Under the pieces are notes generated by a model that was given only the letters and a program-made list of their open reading frames with translations, did no database searches and was not told the DNA's origin. Positions 18,147 through 31,751 of a DNA stretch of 64,000 nt are shown here, in pieces. The stretch covers positions 1,860,001 to 1,924,000 of the forward strand of contig NZ_JAFBCK010000001.1 in assembly GCF_016907695.1 (NCBI RefSeq), read 5' to 3'. Both the position numbers and the translations under genes were made by a program. Origin of the DNA: Actinokineospora baliensis (GTDB taxonomy: Bacteria; Actinomycetota; Actinomycetes; Mycobacteriales; Pseudonocardiaceae). Each line of letters begins with the position of its first letter. Position 1 is the first letter of the stretch.

Positions 18147-18670
18147 CGGACCGCTACTCCGTTCGGCGTAACATGACCTTGCCCGCTCCGCTCCACCCCC
18201 TCGGCGGAGCGGGCTCCCAACATCACCGACCTCGCGCTGTGCTGCTCGGCCTCGACCTCGCGCACCCGCAGCGGGTCGCCGCAGGAGGCGCAGGTGACCA
18301 CCGCGTGCGTCTCGTGCCCGCAGGTGCGGTGCCGCAGCCGGACCGGTCGGTCCTCGGTCAGCCACCGCTCACCCCAGTGCATGATCGCCGCGAGCGCGGG
18401 CCAGAAGTCGCGGCCCATGTCGGTGAGCACGTACTCGTAGCGCACCGGCCGCTCTTGATATGGCTCCCGGCGCAGCAGACCGGCGCCGACCAGCCGGTCG
18501 AGCCGCTCCGTGAGGGTGTTGCGGGCGATGCCCAGCTCTGCCTGGATCCGGTCGAACCGCCGGACTCCCAGGTAGGCCTCCCGCAGCACGAGCAGGGTCC
18601 ACTGGTCACCGAGCAGGTCCATCGCGCGGGCGATCGAGCACGGCCACTGCGCGAACGAGGTCCTCCGCAT
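18143..18670 (-). CDS. HxlR-family transcriptional regulator
   Basis: A 175-residue winged-helix regulator. Residues 1-110 are a classical HxlR domain (CSIARAMDLLGDQWTLLVLR, then a recognition helix in IARNTLTERLDRLVGAGLL). The C-terminal extension contains a CxxC pair (CASC) and the upstream RHRTCGHE, suggesting a small metal- or redox-sensing part, though this tail is also common in this subgroup. It is the first gene of a two-gene operon with the sugar kinase and is divergent from dasR. Confidence 0.85.
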   Translation of the reverse strand: MRRTSFAQWPCSIARAMDLLGDQWTLLVLREAYLGVRRFDRIQAELGIARNTLTERLDRLVGAGLLRREPYQERPVRYEYVLTDMGRDFWPALAAIMHWGERWLTEDRPVRLRHRTCGHETHAVVTCASCGDPLRVREVEAEQHSARSVMLGARSAEGVERSGQGHVTPNGVAVR

Positions 18671-19193
18671 CTGCCCAGTCTAGGAAGCCGGGCGCCCGGG
18701 TGGAACGTCCATCACCTCGGCCGGGTGACTTCGCCGCCCCCGTCCCCGGCCGGAGATCCCGGGGCCCAGCGGCCCGCGGGGGTCGCCCGCGGCCGCCGCG
18801 GTGTCACCCGATGGGTCGCCGACGCCTCGCCGCGGGCCGCTCCGGCGGCCAAGATGTCCGCGCGCGGCGCGCTGGTGATCGCCGCCACACCTGTGTCGGC
18901 GCTCACTGCTCCGGATGCCGAGCCGTCCACTTCGGTCACCCCGGCCGGGTCGACCAGCGGGTTGACCGCGCGCGTCGCGCTCGGGTCCGCGAACGAGAAC
19001 CACCCGACCGGATGACACCGCTGTGGGGTCAACCGGACAAACCGGGTGGCGTGCGCCGCGGAGCCGCTGACGGGTTGACCACGGCCCCGACGTGGTACTT
19101 CTCATACCGGGGTGGGTCACCGCGGTGTTCCGGCCTTCGCCGCCCGCGGGCCCGGCGCCGCCGGTTGCCCGCCATCCGGACGCGCCAGGGCGG
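18671..19193. other. Divergent intergenic region between hxlR-like gene and dasR
   Basis: About 520 bp with no supported gene, although GC-biased ORFs cross it. It should hold the promoter of the HxlR-kinase operon close to 18671 (TAGACT resembles a -10 on the minus strand near 18680). Nothing else could be assigned. Confidence 0.4.
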
Positions 19194-19209
19194 TAAGGTC
19201 TAGACCAAT
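19194..19209. promoter_or_regulatory. DasR-responsive element (dre) candidate
   Basis: TAAGGTCTAGACCAAT contains the uninterrupted dre core GGTCTAGACCA and matches the published 16-bp consensus ACTGGTCTAGACCACT at 12 positions. It lies about 145 bp upstream of the dasR start, consistent with autoregulation, and could also act on the divergent sugar-kinase operon. Confidence 0.7.
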
Positions 19210-19352
19210 CATGAGCCGGGTGGGGCGCCGCGCCCGCTCGCGCGGGGCGCCGCGCCGGTCACGGTAGGGCCAAACAGGCGGGGTGTGATCGCGTGAGGCA
19301 CCCCCGACAAGGCATTCTGTACGGGTCGGGCGCAATACTCAGGAGGGACGCC

Positions 19353-20108
19353 ATGCTGGAGATGTCCACGGCCGACGGGTCGGACACGGTGGCGCGCGTG
19401 CAACGGGAACCCAAGTACTGGGGGCTCAAGCGCCACTTGCTCGACCTGCTCGGGTCGCTGCCTCCCGGCTCGCCCATCCCGACCGAACGTTCACTGGCCA
19501 CCGAGTTCGACGTCTCCCGCACCACGGTCCGCCAGGCGCTGGCCGAGCTGACCGTCGAGGGCAGGCTGCTGCGGGTGCAGGGCAAGGGCACCTTCGCCGC
19601 CGAACCCAAGGTCGCCCAGCGGTTGCAGCTCTCGTCCTACACCGAGGACATGCGCGCCCAGGGCCGCGAGCCCTCCAGCAAGCTGCTGGAGGTCTCCGAG
19701 ATCCCCGCCGAGGCCGATCTGGCCAGGCTGCTGGGGATCCGCGCTGGCGCGAAGGTGTTGCGGCTGCACCGGCTGCGGTTGGCCGACGGCGAACCCATGG
19801 CCATGGAGACCACGCACCTGCCGCTGGGCCGCTTCCGCGGTCTGCGCCGCTACGTCAGCGGCGGCGGCTCGCTCTACCAGGTGCTGCGTGAGCGGTTCGA
19901 CGTCGAGATGGGCCACGCCGAGGAGACGATCGAGACCGCGTTGGCCGGTCCGCACGAGGCCGAGTTGCTCGGCGCGGACGTGGGCATGCCGATGCTGCTG
20001 CTGTCGCGGCACTCGTTCGACACCGACGAGCGACCGGTCGAGTGGGTGCGGTCGGTCTACCGGGGCGATCGCTACAAGTTCGTCGCCACGCTCAACCGGC
20101 CGTCCTGA
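19353..20108 (+). CDS. dasR: GntR/HutC-family regulator DasR
   Basis: A 251-residue regulator very similar to Streptomyces DasR from end to end. It has an N-terminal winged helix ([20 protein letters not shown] at about 47-66), then the UTRA effector domain, with long identical-looking stretches such as [22 protein letters not shown] and [18 protein letters not shown]. DasR senses glucosamine-6-phosphate and controls chitin/GlcNAc uptake and antibiotic production. ATG 19353 is chosen for its AGGAGGG site at 19341-19347; an upstream start at 19293 lacks one. An MFS gene begins 3 bp after its stop. Confidence 0.92.
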   Translation: MLEMSTADGSDTVARVQREPKYWGLKRHLLDLLGSLPPGSPIPTERSLATEFDVSRTTVRQALAELTVEGRLLRVQGKGTFAAEPKVAQRLQLSSYTEDMRAQGREPSSKLLEVSEIPAEADLARLLGIRAGAKVLRLHRLRLADGEPMAMETTHLPLGRFRGLRRYVSGGGSLYQVLRERFDVEMGHAEETIETALAGPHEAELLGADVGMPMLLLSRHSFDTDERPVEWVRSVYRGDRYKFVATLNRPS

Positions 20109-20111
20109 CCG

Positions 20112-21566
20112 GTGACCACCCAGGTCCGCTGGGGCACCGCGGGTGCGCGCGGGGTGCTGGCGACCACGATCCTCGGGTCGGGCATGGCGATGCTGGACAG
20201 CAGCGTCGTCAACATCGCCCTCCCCAGGCTCGGCCACGAGCTCGGCGCCTCGGTGTCGGGTCTGCAGTGGGTGCTCGACGGGTACCTGCTGGCGCTGGCC
20301 GCGCTGATCCTGGTGGCCGGGTCGCTGGGTGACCGGTACGGCCGCCGCCGGGTGTTCGTGGTCGGCGTCGTGTGGTTCGGGGTGGCGTCGGTGCTGTGCG
20401 GGCTCGCGGTGTCCACACCGATGCTCGTGGCTTCCAGGATTTTGCAGGGAATTGGCGGCGCGCTGCTGACGCCGGGATCGTTGGCGATCCTGCAGGCGGT
20501 GTTCCACCGGGAGGACCGCGCCCGTGCGATCGGCACGTGGTCGGGTCTGGGTGGGATCGCCGCCGCGGTGGGGCCGTTGGTCGGCGGGCTGCTCGTGCAG
20601 CTGTGGTCGTGGCGGTTGGCGTTCCTGGTGAACATCCCGCTCGTGGTGGTCTGCGTGCTGCTGGCCATGCGGTACGTGCCGGAGACGCGCGACGAGGAGT
20701 TCACCGGGCACCCGAACGTCCTCGATTCCGTGCTGGGCGCCGTCGGTCTCGCCGGGATCACCGCGGCGCTGGTGGAGCTACCGGTGCGCGGGCCGGACTG
20801 GCTGGTCGTCGGCTCCGGTGTCGTCGGGGTCGTGTCGTTCACCGCTTTCGTGCTGCTGCAACGCCGCCAGGCGAACCCGCTCGTGCCGCCCGCCCTGTTC
20901 GCCAACCACACGTTCGTCGTGGCCAACTCGCTCACCCTGGTCGTCTACGCGGCACTGACCGGCGTGATGATGCTGATGGGCCTGCAATTGCAGACGTCCC
21001 TGGGCTACTCGCCGACGGCCGCGGGCGTGGCCGGGCTGCCGATCACGCTGATCATGCTGGCCCTGTCGGCGCGGTCTGGGCAGTTGGCCGCCCGCTGGGG
21101 CCCGCGCTGGTTCCTGGTGCTGGGTCCGCTGGTGATCGCCGCCGCGATGCTGCTGATGACCCGGATCACCCCTGGCGCGTCCTACTGGGGCTCGGTGCTG
21201 CCCTCGGTGCTGCTGTTCGGTCTCGGGCTGTCCATTGTGGTCGCACCGGTGACGGCGACCGTCCTGGCCGCCGCGCCGGACCGGTACGCGGGTATGGCGT
21301 CCGGGGTGAACAACGCGGTGGCCAGGACGGGTGGATTGCTCGCTGTCGCGGTCTTACCGGCCGCGGCGGGCCTGACCGGCGCCGCCTACACCGACCCGAC
21401 CGCGTTGACGTCGGGCTGGCGCACGGCCCTGCTGATCTGCGCGGGCCTGGCCGCGGTCGGCGGTCTGCTCGCACTGAGCATCCGCGACAACGTCCTCGCA
21501 CCGTCGACCCCGCCGCACTCGTGCGCGATCGACTCGCCGCCCACCCAGGTCGCCGAGCAGGCCTGA
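20112..21566 (+). CDS. MFS drug-exporter (DHA2/EmrB-QacA family)
   Basis: A 484-residue transporter with about 14 membrane segments. The MFS motif A GSLGDRYGRRRVF follows TM2, and the antiporter motif C is GLGGIAAAVGPLVGGLL in TM5. The TM1 motif ILGSGMAMLDSSVVNIALP is typical of DHA2 proton-driven multidrug exporters. It starts at GTG 20112, 3 bp after dasR, so it is probably co-transcribed and thus under the dre site. The substrate is unknown. Confidence 0.88.
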   Translation: MTTQVRWGTAGARGVLATTILGSGMAMLDSSVVNIALPRLGHELGASVSGLQWVLDGYLLALAALILVAGSLGDRYGRRRVFVVGVVWFGVASVLCGLAVSTPMLVASRILQGIGGALLTPGSLAILQAVFHREDRARAIGTWSGLGGIAAAVGPLVGGLLVQLWSWRLAFLVNIPLVVVCVLLAMRYVPETRDEEFTGHPNVLDSVLGAVGLAGITAALVELPVRGPDWLVVGSGVVGVVSFTAFVLLQRRQANPLVPPALFANHTFVVANSLTLVVYAALTGVMMLMGLQLQTSLGYSPTAAGVAGLPITLIMLALSARSGQLAARWGPRWFLVLGPLVIAAAMLLMTRITPGASYWGSVLPSVLLFGLGLSIVVAPVTATVLAAAPDRYAGMASGVNNAVARTGGLLAVAVLPAAAGLTGAAYTDPTALTSGWRTALLICAGLAAVGGLLALSIRDNVLAPSTPPHSCAIDSPPTQVAEQA

Positions 21567-21568
21567 GG

Positions 21569-22516
21569 TCAGGCCTTCAGCAGTTCGACCAGGACGTCCG
21601 GGTCGATGTTGCCGCCGCTGACCACGGCAACCGTGCGACCAGCGGGCAGTTCGTCGGCGTGGTGCAGCACCGCGGCCGTGGCCACCGCGCCGCTGGGCTC
21701 GGCGACCAGGCGGGCCTGTCGGGCGAGCACCGCGACGGTCGACCGGATCTCATCCTCTGAGACGGTCACGATGCCGTCCACCAGGGCCCGCTGGTGGGCG
21801 AAGGTCAGCGGGGACGGCTGGCTGCGCAGCCCGTCGGCGATGGTCCGGTTGCGGTCCTCGACCGACCAGGACACCAGTTCGCCGCTGGCCAGGCTGGCCG
21901 CGGTGTCGGCCGCCAGCTCCGGCTCCACCGCCCACACCTGCGCCTGCGGCCGCAGCGCCTTGACCGCCGCGGCGATGCCCGAGATCAGCCCACCGCCGCT
22001 GACCGGCACCAGCACCAGGTCCACATCGGGCAGGTCGGCCACGATCTCCAGCCCGATCGTGCCCTGCCCGGCGATCACGTCCGGGTGGTCGAACGGCGGC
22101 ACCAAGGTGGCGTCGCGCTGCTCGACGATCTCGTAGGCCTTCGACTCGCGCTGACCGGTCTCGACCAGCACCACCTCAGCCCCGTGCGACCGGGTCGCCT
22201 CGACCTTCACGGTGGGCGTGTCGTGCGGCACCACGATCCACGCGGGCACCCCGAACGCCTTCGCCGCGTACGCGACGGCCTGGGCGTGGTTGCCGCTGGA
22301 GTACGCCACCACACCGCGCTCCCGCCGCCCCGGCTCGATGTTGGCCACCGCGTTGTAGGCGCCGCGGATCTTGAACGCGCCGATCGGCTGCAGGTTCTCC
22401 GGTTTGATCCACAGTGGCCGGTCCGCCCACGGCGCGGGGACCAGCGGGGTCCGCACGGCGTGCCCGGCGATCCGGTCGGCGGCTGCGGTGATGTCGGCGA
22501 GGGTGACCAGGTTCAC
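21569..22516 (-). CDS. Threonine/serine dehydratase-like PLP enzyme
   Basis: A 315-residue fold-type II PLP enzyme without the C-terminal ACT regulatory domain, so of catabolic or serine-racemase-like type. The PLP lysine is in GAFKIRGAYNA (about residue 49), the substrate Ser/Asn loop is SSGNHAQ (about 73-79), and the phosphate-binding glycine loop is VSGGGLISG (about 174). It deaminates threonine or serine to the 2-oxo acid; threo-3-hydroxyaspartate ammonia-lyase and serine racemase are alternatives. It is convergent with the MFS gene, with stops 3 bp apart. Confidence 0.85.
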   Translation of the reverse strand: MNLVTLADITAAADRIAGHAVRTPLVPAPWADRPLWIKPENLQPIGAFKIRGAYNAVANIEPGRRERGVVAYSSGNHAQAVAYAAKAFGVPAWIVVPHDTPTVKVEATRSHGAEVVLVETGQRESKAYEIVEQRDATLVPPFDHPDVIAGQGTIGLEIVADLPDVDLVLVPVSGGGLISGIAAAVKALRPQAQVWAVEPELAADTAASLASGELVSWSVEDRNRTIADGLRSQPSPLTFAHQRALVDGIVTVSEDEIRSTVAVLARQARLVAEPSGAVATAAVLHHADELPAGRTVAVVSGGNIDPDVLVELLKA

Positions 22517-22565
22517 CGCACCAGTGTGCCCGGCCCGGCGGTGCGCGCGGTGTCGCGCTGCTCAC

Positions 22566-23066
22566 TCACAACTCGTCGGCCCAGTCGTAGTCGTCGTGGT
22601 CCGGCGGCGTCGTGCTCACCCCGATGGCGGCCAGGTCGTCCTGGGTGAACACCCGGTCGGCCTTGTCGCCGAGCAACTGGGCGACCAGCGTGTCCAAGAT
22701 GTCCAGGTGCGCGGCCTTGGACTCGGCGTTGATCTCCGTGATCCGCCCCATGTCGCGCAGCACCACCTCGTGGATGCCCGCCCGCTCCAGCCGCGAGTGG
22801 ATCAGACCCGCCTCCAGGAACCCGCTCATCGGCCCGGTGATCGCCAGGTACGACCTGGTCGTGGCCCGGAAGAGCATGAACAACGGCCCGTCGGGAGCGG
22901 CCTCCATGGTCAGCTCGAGCTCGAACAGCCGCTCCAAGCCCGCCAAGAGCTCGGCCCGGTGCCTGCGCACCGCGTCGAAGTACCCCCCAGGCTTGGGATC
23001 GGTGATGTCAGGGTCGTTGGCCTTCGCGTAGGCCAGCACGAACGCTTTGCGATCGTAGGTGTCCAC
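22566..23066 (-). CDS. Hypothetical protein
   Basis: A 166-residue acidic, mainly helical soluble protein from a GTG start (MDTYDRKAFVLAYAKAND). No membrane segment, metal motif or known family was recognised. The C-terminus is strongly acidic (PPDHDDYDWADEL). It sits alone between the dehydratase and thiE on the minus strand; the ribosome site is weak, so the start is uncertain. Confidence 0.6.
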   Translation of the reverse strand: MDTYDRKAFVLAYAKANDPDITDPKPGGYFDAVRRHRAELLAGLERLFELELTMEAAPDGPLFMLFRATTRSYLAITGPMSGFLEAGLIHSRLERAGIHEVVLRDMGRITEINAESKAAHLDILDTLVAQLLGDKADRVFTQDDLAAIGVSTTPPDHDDYDWADEL

Positions 23067-23172
23067 CTTTCGGAGGCTAGGCCGCTCCCGCCCAGCCCGC
23101 CTGCGCTGAGCAGCGCTTTCACCCGTGCCCACCCGCCCTGCCTGGGCCGCTCGCTCCCAGCGCGGCAGTGGT

Positions 23173-23844
23173 TCACTCCTGCCGCAGTGCCGCCGAGAGT
23201 GCCTCTGCCGCTGCCTTGGGGTCCTCAGCCTCCGTGATGGCCCGCACCACCACCGCCCTGCGGGCACCGGCGGCGAGCACCTCCGGCAGCCGCTGCGTGT
23301 CGATCCCGCCAATGGCGAACCAGGGCAAGGCAGGAGCCGCGGCCGCAGTCGCCCGGACCAGGTCGAGGCCAGCGGCCGGGCGGCCGGGCTTGGTGGGGGT
23401 CGTCCAGCAGGGGCCGGTGCAGAAGTAGTCCACTCCCGGCTCGGTCGAGGCGGCGATGGCCTGGGCGAAGTCGTGTGTCGAGCGGCCGATGACCATCTCC
23501 TCTCCGACCACGCGGCGGGCGGTGGGTACGGGGAGGTCGTCCTGGCCGAGGTGCAGCACGTCCGCCTGCGCGGCCAGGGCGATGTCGGCGCGGTCGTTGA
23601 CGGCCAGGAGGGCGCCGTGGGCGGCGCAGACCTCGGCGATCACCGACAGTGCGCGCAGTTGCGGGCCCGCCTCCAGCGACACCCCGGCCCGCTTGTCGCG
23701 CAGCTGCACCACGTCGACCCCACCCGCCAGTGCCGCGTCCACGAAGTCGGCGAGGTCGCCGCGCTCGGTGCGCGCGTCGGTGCACAGGTAGAGCCGTGCG
23801 TCAGCGAGCCTGCGCCTGATCTGGGTCCCGTCGAGTCCTGGCAT
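23173..23844 (-). CDS. thiE: Thiamine-phosphate synthase
   Basis: A 223-residue TIM barrel that joins HMP-pyrophosphate and the thiazole phosphate to give thiamine phosphate. Diagnostic motifs are [10 protein letters not shown] (pyrophosphate-binding), [26 protein letters not shown] and the phosphate loop FAIGGID. It is divergent from the riboswitch-controlled thiOSG operon; no riboswitch is seen on its own 5' side. Confidence 0.93.
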   Translation of the reverse strand: MPGLDGTQIRRRLADARLYLCTDARTERGDLADFVDAALAGGVDVVQLRDKRAGVSLEAGPQLRALSVIAEVCAAHGALLAVNDRADIALAAQADVLHLGQDDLPVPTARRVVGEEMVIGRSTHDFAQAIAASTEPGVDYFCTGPCWTTPTKPGRPAAGLDLVRATAAAAPALPWFAIGGIDTQRLPEVLAAGARRAVVVRAITEAEDPKAAAEALSAALRQE

Positions 23845-23883
23845 GGAGTTGACGCTAGCGCCTGCGCTACGGTGGGGATCGGT

Positions 23884-23971
23884 CGCACGGGAGTCCGGGA
23901 ACGGGCTGAGAGGGAGCTGAACCGCTCCGACCGTCGAACCTGATCCGGGTCATGCCGGCGCAGGGAGCGTG
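23884..23971 (+). ncRNA. TPP riboswitch (THI element) upstream of thiO
   Basis: The conserved THI-element blocks occur in order: GGGAGTCC, then GGGCTGAGAGG, then the long conserved 3' part GAACCTGATCCGGGTCATGC, closing with GGCGCAGGGAG. It ends within 10 bp of the thiO start, and the AGGGAG that may act as ribosome site lies inside it, so thiamine pyrophosphate probably blocks translation initiation. Confidence 0.93.
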
Positions 23972-23977
23972 AGGGAC

Positions 23978-25089
23978 ATGGGACATGAGCGGGTTGTCGC
24001 CGTCGTCGGCGGCGGGGTCATCGGGTTGTCGGTGGCGTGGGCGGTCGCCGACGCCGGGTTCTCGGTGCGCCTGATCGATCCGACCCCGGCGCGGGGCGCG
24101 TCGTGGCTGGCTGGCGGGATGCTGGCCCCGGTCACCGAGTCCTGGCCGGGGGAGGAGCACGTCCTCGAGCTGGGCAGCGCGTCGCTGGCGAGCTGGCCGG
24201 ACTTCGCGTCCCGGTTGGCCGCTGCCGGTGGTGACCCGGGGTTGCGGTTCGACGGGACCCTCGCGGTCGCCATGGACTCCGCCGACGCGGCCACGCTGGA
24301 GGTCCTCGCGGAGTTCCTGCGCGGACTCGGCCGTTCGGCGGTGCGGTGCTCGGCGCGGGAGCTGCGCGAGCTGGAACCCGGCCTGGGCCCAGGTGTCCGA
24401 AGTGGACTCCACGTGCCCGGCGATTTGGCCGTGGACAACCGGGCGCTGCTCACCGCGTTGCACACCGCGTGCCGCCGTTCGGGTGTGGAGTTCATCACGG
24501 CCGCTGCCGCGCGGGTCCACCCGAACGCCGTGACACTGGCCGACGAGTCCACTGTGGAATGTGCGGCGGTGGTCGTCGCGGCAGGCGCGTGGAGCTCTGG
24601 TCTGCACCCCGCGCTCGCGCCGCTGGTGCGCCCGGTGAAGGGCGAGATCCTGCGGCTGCGCGCCAGGCGGGCGACCCTGCCGATCCCCACCCGCACGATC
24701 CGCGCGCACGTCGAGTCCCGCCCGGTGTACCTGGTGCCCAGGGCCGACGGCGAACTGGTCCTCGGCGCGACCCAACTCGACGTCGGTTTCGACGAGTCGG
24801 TGACCGCTGGCGGTGTCCGCGACCTGCTGCGCGACGCCGAGCAGGTGCTGCCCGGGATCGCGGAGTACGAGCTCACCGAGGTCGCGGCCGGTCTGCGCGC
24901 GGGCAGCCCGGACAACCTGCCGCTGATCGGCACCCTCGAACCCGGCCTGCTGGTGGCGACCGGTCACCACCGCAACGGCCTGCTGCTGGCCCCGGTCACC
25001 GCGTCGGCGGTGGTCTCCCTGCTGCGCGGCGATCCGCTGCCGGGGCCGGTGCTCGCCGCCGACCCCGCGCGGTTCACCGGGAGGAACAC

Positions 25090-25093
<4 letters not shown>
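23978..25093 (+). CDS. thiO: Glycine oxidase, thiamine biosynthesis
   Basis: A 371-residue FAD enzyme of the DAO family that oxidises glycine to iminoglyoxylate for thiazole formation. The dinucleotide-binding motif VVGGGVIGLSVAW is at residues about 8-20, GASWLAGGMLAP follows, and the C-terminal GHHRNGLLLAPVTA motif is typical of ThiO. ATG 23978 is preferred to GTG 23969 because the latter would lie inside the riboswitch with almost no spacing. It overlaps thiS by 4 bp. Confidence 0.93.
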
Positions 25094-26400
<1,307 letters not shown>

Positions 26401-26532
26401 CGGATTCGCGCGGCGATCGGGAAGGCCGCTAGGTGCTCTTATGCGCGGCGGTGCACTTGTTGGGGGTCGGGTGGCGTGGGGCGGGTGGGGGTCGGGTCGT
26501 TGAACTCCGGGTGGTTCCCGGCACAATGAGGT

Positions 26533-26970
26533 ATGACGACATCGGCCGCCGAGCCCGCCGTCGGGGACGTGCCAGCCCGGTTGTACCTCGCGATCGGGCG
26601 GTTGTCCCGGGCGCTGCGCCGGTCCGGGTCCCCTGGCCTGGGGCACGGGTCCATCTCCGCTCTGTCCACTCTGGTCAACTGCGGCGAGCTGCGCCTGGGC
26701 GACCTGGCCGCCAAGGAGGGCGTCGCGGCGCCCACCATGTCCCGGATCGTGGCCAGCCTGGTCGAATCCGGGTACGTCGGTCGCGAACCGGATCCGGCCG
26801 ATCGCAGGGCGTGGTTGGTGCGGGCCACCGATTCCGGCGAGCGGATCGTGTCCGGGGTGCGTTCCACCAGGGTGCTGGAGCTTGGCAGGCGGCTCGACCG
26901 GCTCGCCCCGGACGAACGCGAGCGACTGGTCGCCGCCATCCCGGTGCTGGAGTCGTTGCTCGCCGACTGA
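26533..26970 (+). CDS. MarR-family transcriptional regulator
   Basis: A 145-residue winged-helix protein. The recognition helix region GVAAPTMSRIVASLVESGYV (about 75-94) is followed by the wing DPADRRAWLVRATDSGE (DxRR motif). Length and helical ends fit the MarR family. Target and ligand are unknown; it sits between the two thiamine operons and shares a hairpin terminator with thiD. Confidence 0.9.
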   Translation: MTTSAAEPAVGDVPARLYLAIGRLSRALRRSGSPGLGHGSISALSTLVNCGELRLGDLAAKEGVAAPTMSRIVASLVESGYVGREPDPADRRAWLVRATDSGERIVSGVRSTRVLELGRRLDRLAPDERERLVAAIPVLESLLAD

Positions 26971-27015
26971 GCCGGGGCGGGCTTCGCTTGCGGTGCAAGG
27001 CAAGTCCGCCCCGGC
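26971..27015. terminator. Bidirectional hairpin between marR-like gene and thiD
   Basis: Arms GCCGGGGCGGGCTT and AAGTCCGCCCCGGC pair with one mismatch around the loop CGCTTGCGGTGCAAGGC, which can itself pair. It begins directly at the MarR gene stop and ends 10 bp before the convergent thiD stop. Confidence 0.85.
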
Positions 27016-27024
27016 TGGTCGTGC

Positions 27025-29640
<2,616 letters not shown>

Positions 29641-29695
29641 TGTCTTCAGTTGTCGCCCCGACCCTAGCCGGCCGCGGCACCACTGCCAAGTGACG

Positions 29696-30310
29696 CTAGC
29701 CGGTGCGCCACGGCAGGTCGGCGAGCGCGGCCATGGCCGCGAAATCGGGGGCCTCGGCCAGCTCGTCGGCGCGGCCCGCGATCAGGTGCACCCGGATCCG
29801 GCCCACCTGCACCGGCGTGGCGACCGCGCCGACCAGCAAGAACGGCAGTGACAGCCGCCAGAACGCGAGAACGGTGTCGCGGCGTTCCCCCGCCCCCCGT
29901 AGGGCGGCGACGGCCAGCCGCAGCGCGTGTTCGTTGGCGGTGATCGCCCCGGCGGGCGCCGCGTGGTCCCAGCCCCACCTGGCCTGGTCGGCCTTGACGC
30001 AATGCGGGCACGCCGGGCCGGTCCCCAGCTCGCTGCGGCACACCGGGCACGGGAACACCCGCATGGCCCAGTCCGTGCAGGTCCACGCGTGCGTGCCCAA
30101 CGGCGCGGCGAGCACCGCCGCGGCGAGCTCCCGCTCGTCACCTGCCGCGGCCGCCAGCGCCGCCCAGTCCGCCTTCCAGAAGGCGTCGACCCGCTCGGCG
30201 CAGGTGGGACAGGTCGGGTAGCCGCGGCCGAGGGGGTCCGCACACGCCGGACACGGCTCGACCGCCTCGGGTCTGGCCAGAAGCCGGGCTCCAGGCGGGT
30301 ACGGCGGCAT
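29696..30310 (-). CDS. Hypothetical protein with paired CxxC zinc ribbons
   Basis: A 204-residue protein whose first half carries four Cys-x2-Cys pairs (CPAC, CPTC, CPVC, CPHC), enough for two zinc ribbons, and an aromatic stretch HAWTCTDWAMRVFPC between them. The second half is Ala-rich with one moderately hydrophobic segment (LSLPFLLVGAVATPVQVG). I do not recognise a named family. It could be a nucleic-acid or protein-binding zinc protein. It is separated from thiC by the riboswitch. Confidence 0.65.
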   Translation of the reverse strand: MPPYPPGARLLARPEAVEPCPACADPLGRGYPTCPTCAERVDAFWKADWAALAAAAGDERELAAAVLAAPLGTHAWTCTDWAMRVFPCPVCRSELGTGPACPHCVKADQARWGWDHAAPAGAITANEHALRLAVAALRGAGERRDTVLAFWRLSLPFLLVGAVATPVQVGRIRVHLIAGRADELAEAPDFAAMAALADLPWRTG

Positions 30311-30394
30311 GGGGGAACCTTAGTGCTCACGCCCCGATCCCGGCGCGGTGCTCACAAGGCTTCCCCCGTGCCCAAGCTCACGGCCCCGGCCGGT

Positions 30395-30997
30395 TCAGGA
30401 CTGCACGGCCAGCTTGATGCCGAGGCCGATGAGCACGGCACCGGAGACCCGCTCCAGCCGGGTGCGCACAGTGGCCCGCCGCAGCCAGCCCACGATCTTG
30501 GTGAGCAGGGCGATGATCAGCAGGTACCAGAGCGTGTCGACCAGGACCCAGAGCCCGGCCAGGGTGACCAGCACCCACTTGCCCGCGCCGGGTTCGACGA
30601 ACTGCGGCAGGAAGGAGATCGCGAACACCGCCAGCTTCGGGTTCGCCACGTTGACGACCAGACCCGCGCGGAACCCGGAACCGCTGGTCGGCGGCTCCGG
30701 CTCGACGTCCTTGTGCTTGCCGAACAGGGCTTTCACGCCGAACCAGAGCAGCACGGCGACGCCGCCGATCCGCAGCGCCTGGTAGGCCACCTCCGAGGCG
30801 ACCAGCAGAACCGACAGGCCCAGTGCCGCCGCGACCGCCCACACCGCGACCCCGACCTCCATGCCCGCGACTGTGGCCAGCGCGGCCCGGCGGCCACCGC
30901 GGATCGACTGCCGCAGCAGCATCGCCGTACCCACGCCGGGGACCATGGCGAGGATCAGGGAGGCCAACAGGAACGCGAGGAAGCCGGACCAGGTCAT
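30395..30997 (-). CDS. LysE-family amino-acid/metabolite exporter
   Basis: A 200-residue membrane protein with about six hydrophobic segments. The N-terminal segment LILAMVPGVGTAMLLRQSIR and the second repeat region NVANPKLAVFAISFLPQFV carry the LysE/RhtB signatures (PGP-like and NPK). It probably exports a basic or neutral amino acid or a homoserine-type compound; the substrate is not predictable. Confidence 0.88.
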   Translation of the reverse strand: MTWSGFLAFLLASLILAMVPGVGTAMLLRQSIRGGRRAALATVAGMEVGVAVWAVAAALGLSVLLVASEVAYQALRIGGVAVLLWFGVKALFGKHKDVEPEPPTSGSGFRAGLVVNVANPKLAVFAISFLPQFVEPGAGKWVLVTLAGLWVLVDTLWYLLIIALLTKIVGWLRRATVRTRLERVSGAVLIGLGIKLAVQS

Positions 30998-31040
30998 GGC
31001 GCGATGATGCGCTCAGCCCGGCCCCGGTCGCGACCGGATA

Positions 31041-31610
31041 TCAGGCGAACGGGTCGTCGGACACCGACGGGTCCCAGGACAGGCCGGGCACGCCCCACTT
31101 GTTGGCCTTGAGCATCCGCTTGGCCTCGCGCTGGTTGCGGCCCACGAGGCGGTTCAGGTAGAGGTACCCGTCCAGGTGATCGGTCTCGTGCTGCAGGCAG
31201 CGCGCGAAGAACCCGGTGCCCTCGACCTCGATCGCCGCGCCCTCGAGGTCCTGCCCGGTGACCTTCGCCCAGCTGGCCCGACCGGTGGGGTAGGTCTCGC
31301 CGGGCACCGAGAGGCAGCCCTCGTAGTCGTCGTCCGGGTCCGGCATGCCCTCGGGGATCTCCGAGGTGGTCAGCACCGGGTTCACCACGACGCCGCGGTG
31401 GCGCACCCCTTCGTCGTCGGGGCAGTCGTAGACGAACACCCGCTGGTCGACGCCGATCTGGTTGGCCGCGAGCCCGACCCCGTTGGCCGCCGCCATGGTG
31501 TCGTACATGTCCGCGACCAGCGCCGAGAGTTCCTCGTCGAACCGCTCGACCGGCTTGGTCGGGTTGTGCAGTACCGGGTCGCCGACGATGCGGATCGGGT
31601 GAACTGTCAT
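31041..31610 (-). CDS. def: Peptide deformylase
   Basis: A 189-residue iron/zinc hydrolase that removes the formyl group from new proteins. All three motifs are present: [10 protein letters not shown] (about 45-54), EGCLSVPG (Cys ligand, about 98-105) and QHETDHLDG (His ligands and catalytic Glu, about 140-148). ATG 31610 is used; a longer open frame upstream lacks support. It is not adjacent to fmt, which fits a second deformylase paralogue. Confidence 0.95.
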   Translation of the reverse strand: MTVHPIRIVGDPVLHNPTKPVERFDEELSALVADMYDTMAAANGVGLAANQIGVDQRVFVYDCPDDEGVRHRGVVVNPVLTTSEIPEGMPDPDDDYEGCLSVPGETYPTGRASWAKVTGQDLEGAAIEVEGTGFFARCLQHETDHLDGYLYLNRLVGRNQREAKRMLKANKWGVPGLSWDPSVSDDPFA

Positions 31611-31751
31611 GGCGCAAGGGTAGAAGAGGTGGGGAGCCGGACGCGCCGCGGACGTGACGATCACATCCGGCGGTGACGTGGTGTAATGGCCACCGGCGGG
31701 TGGTGGGCGTGCGCCGCCCCGCCGGAGCCGACCCGTGAGGCGAGGAGCCAG

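Noticed and set aside
18700..19203. ORFs across the hxlR-dasR gap on both strands
   Set aside because: No ribosome site, no domain, composition of random GC-rich sequence.
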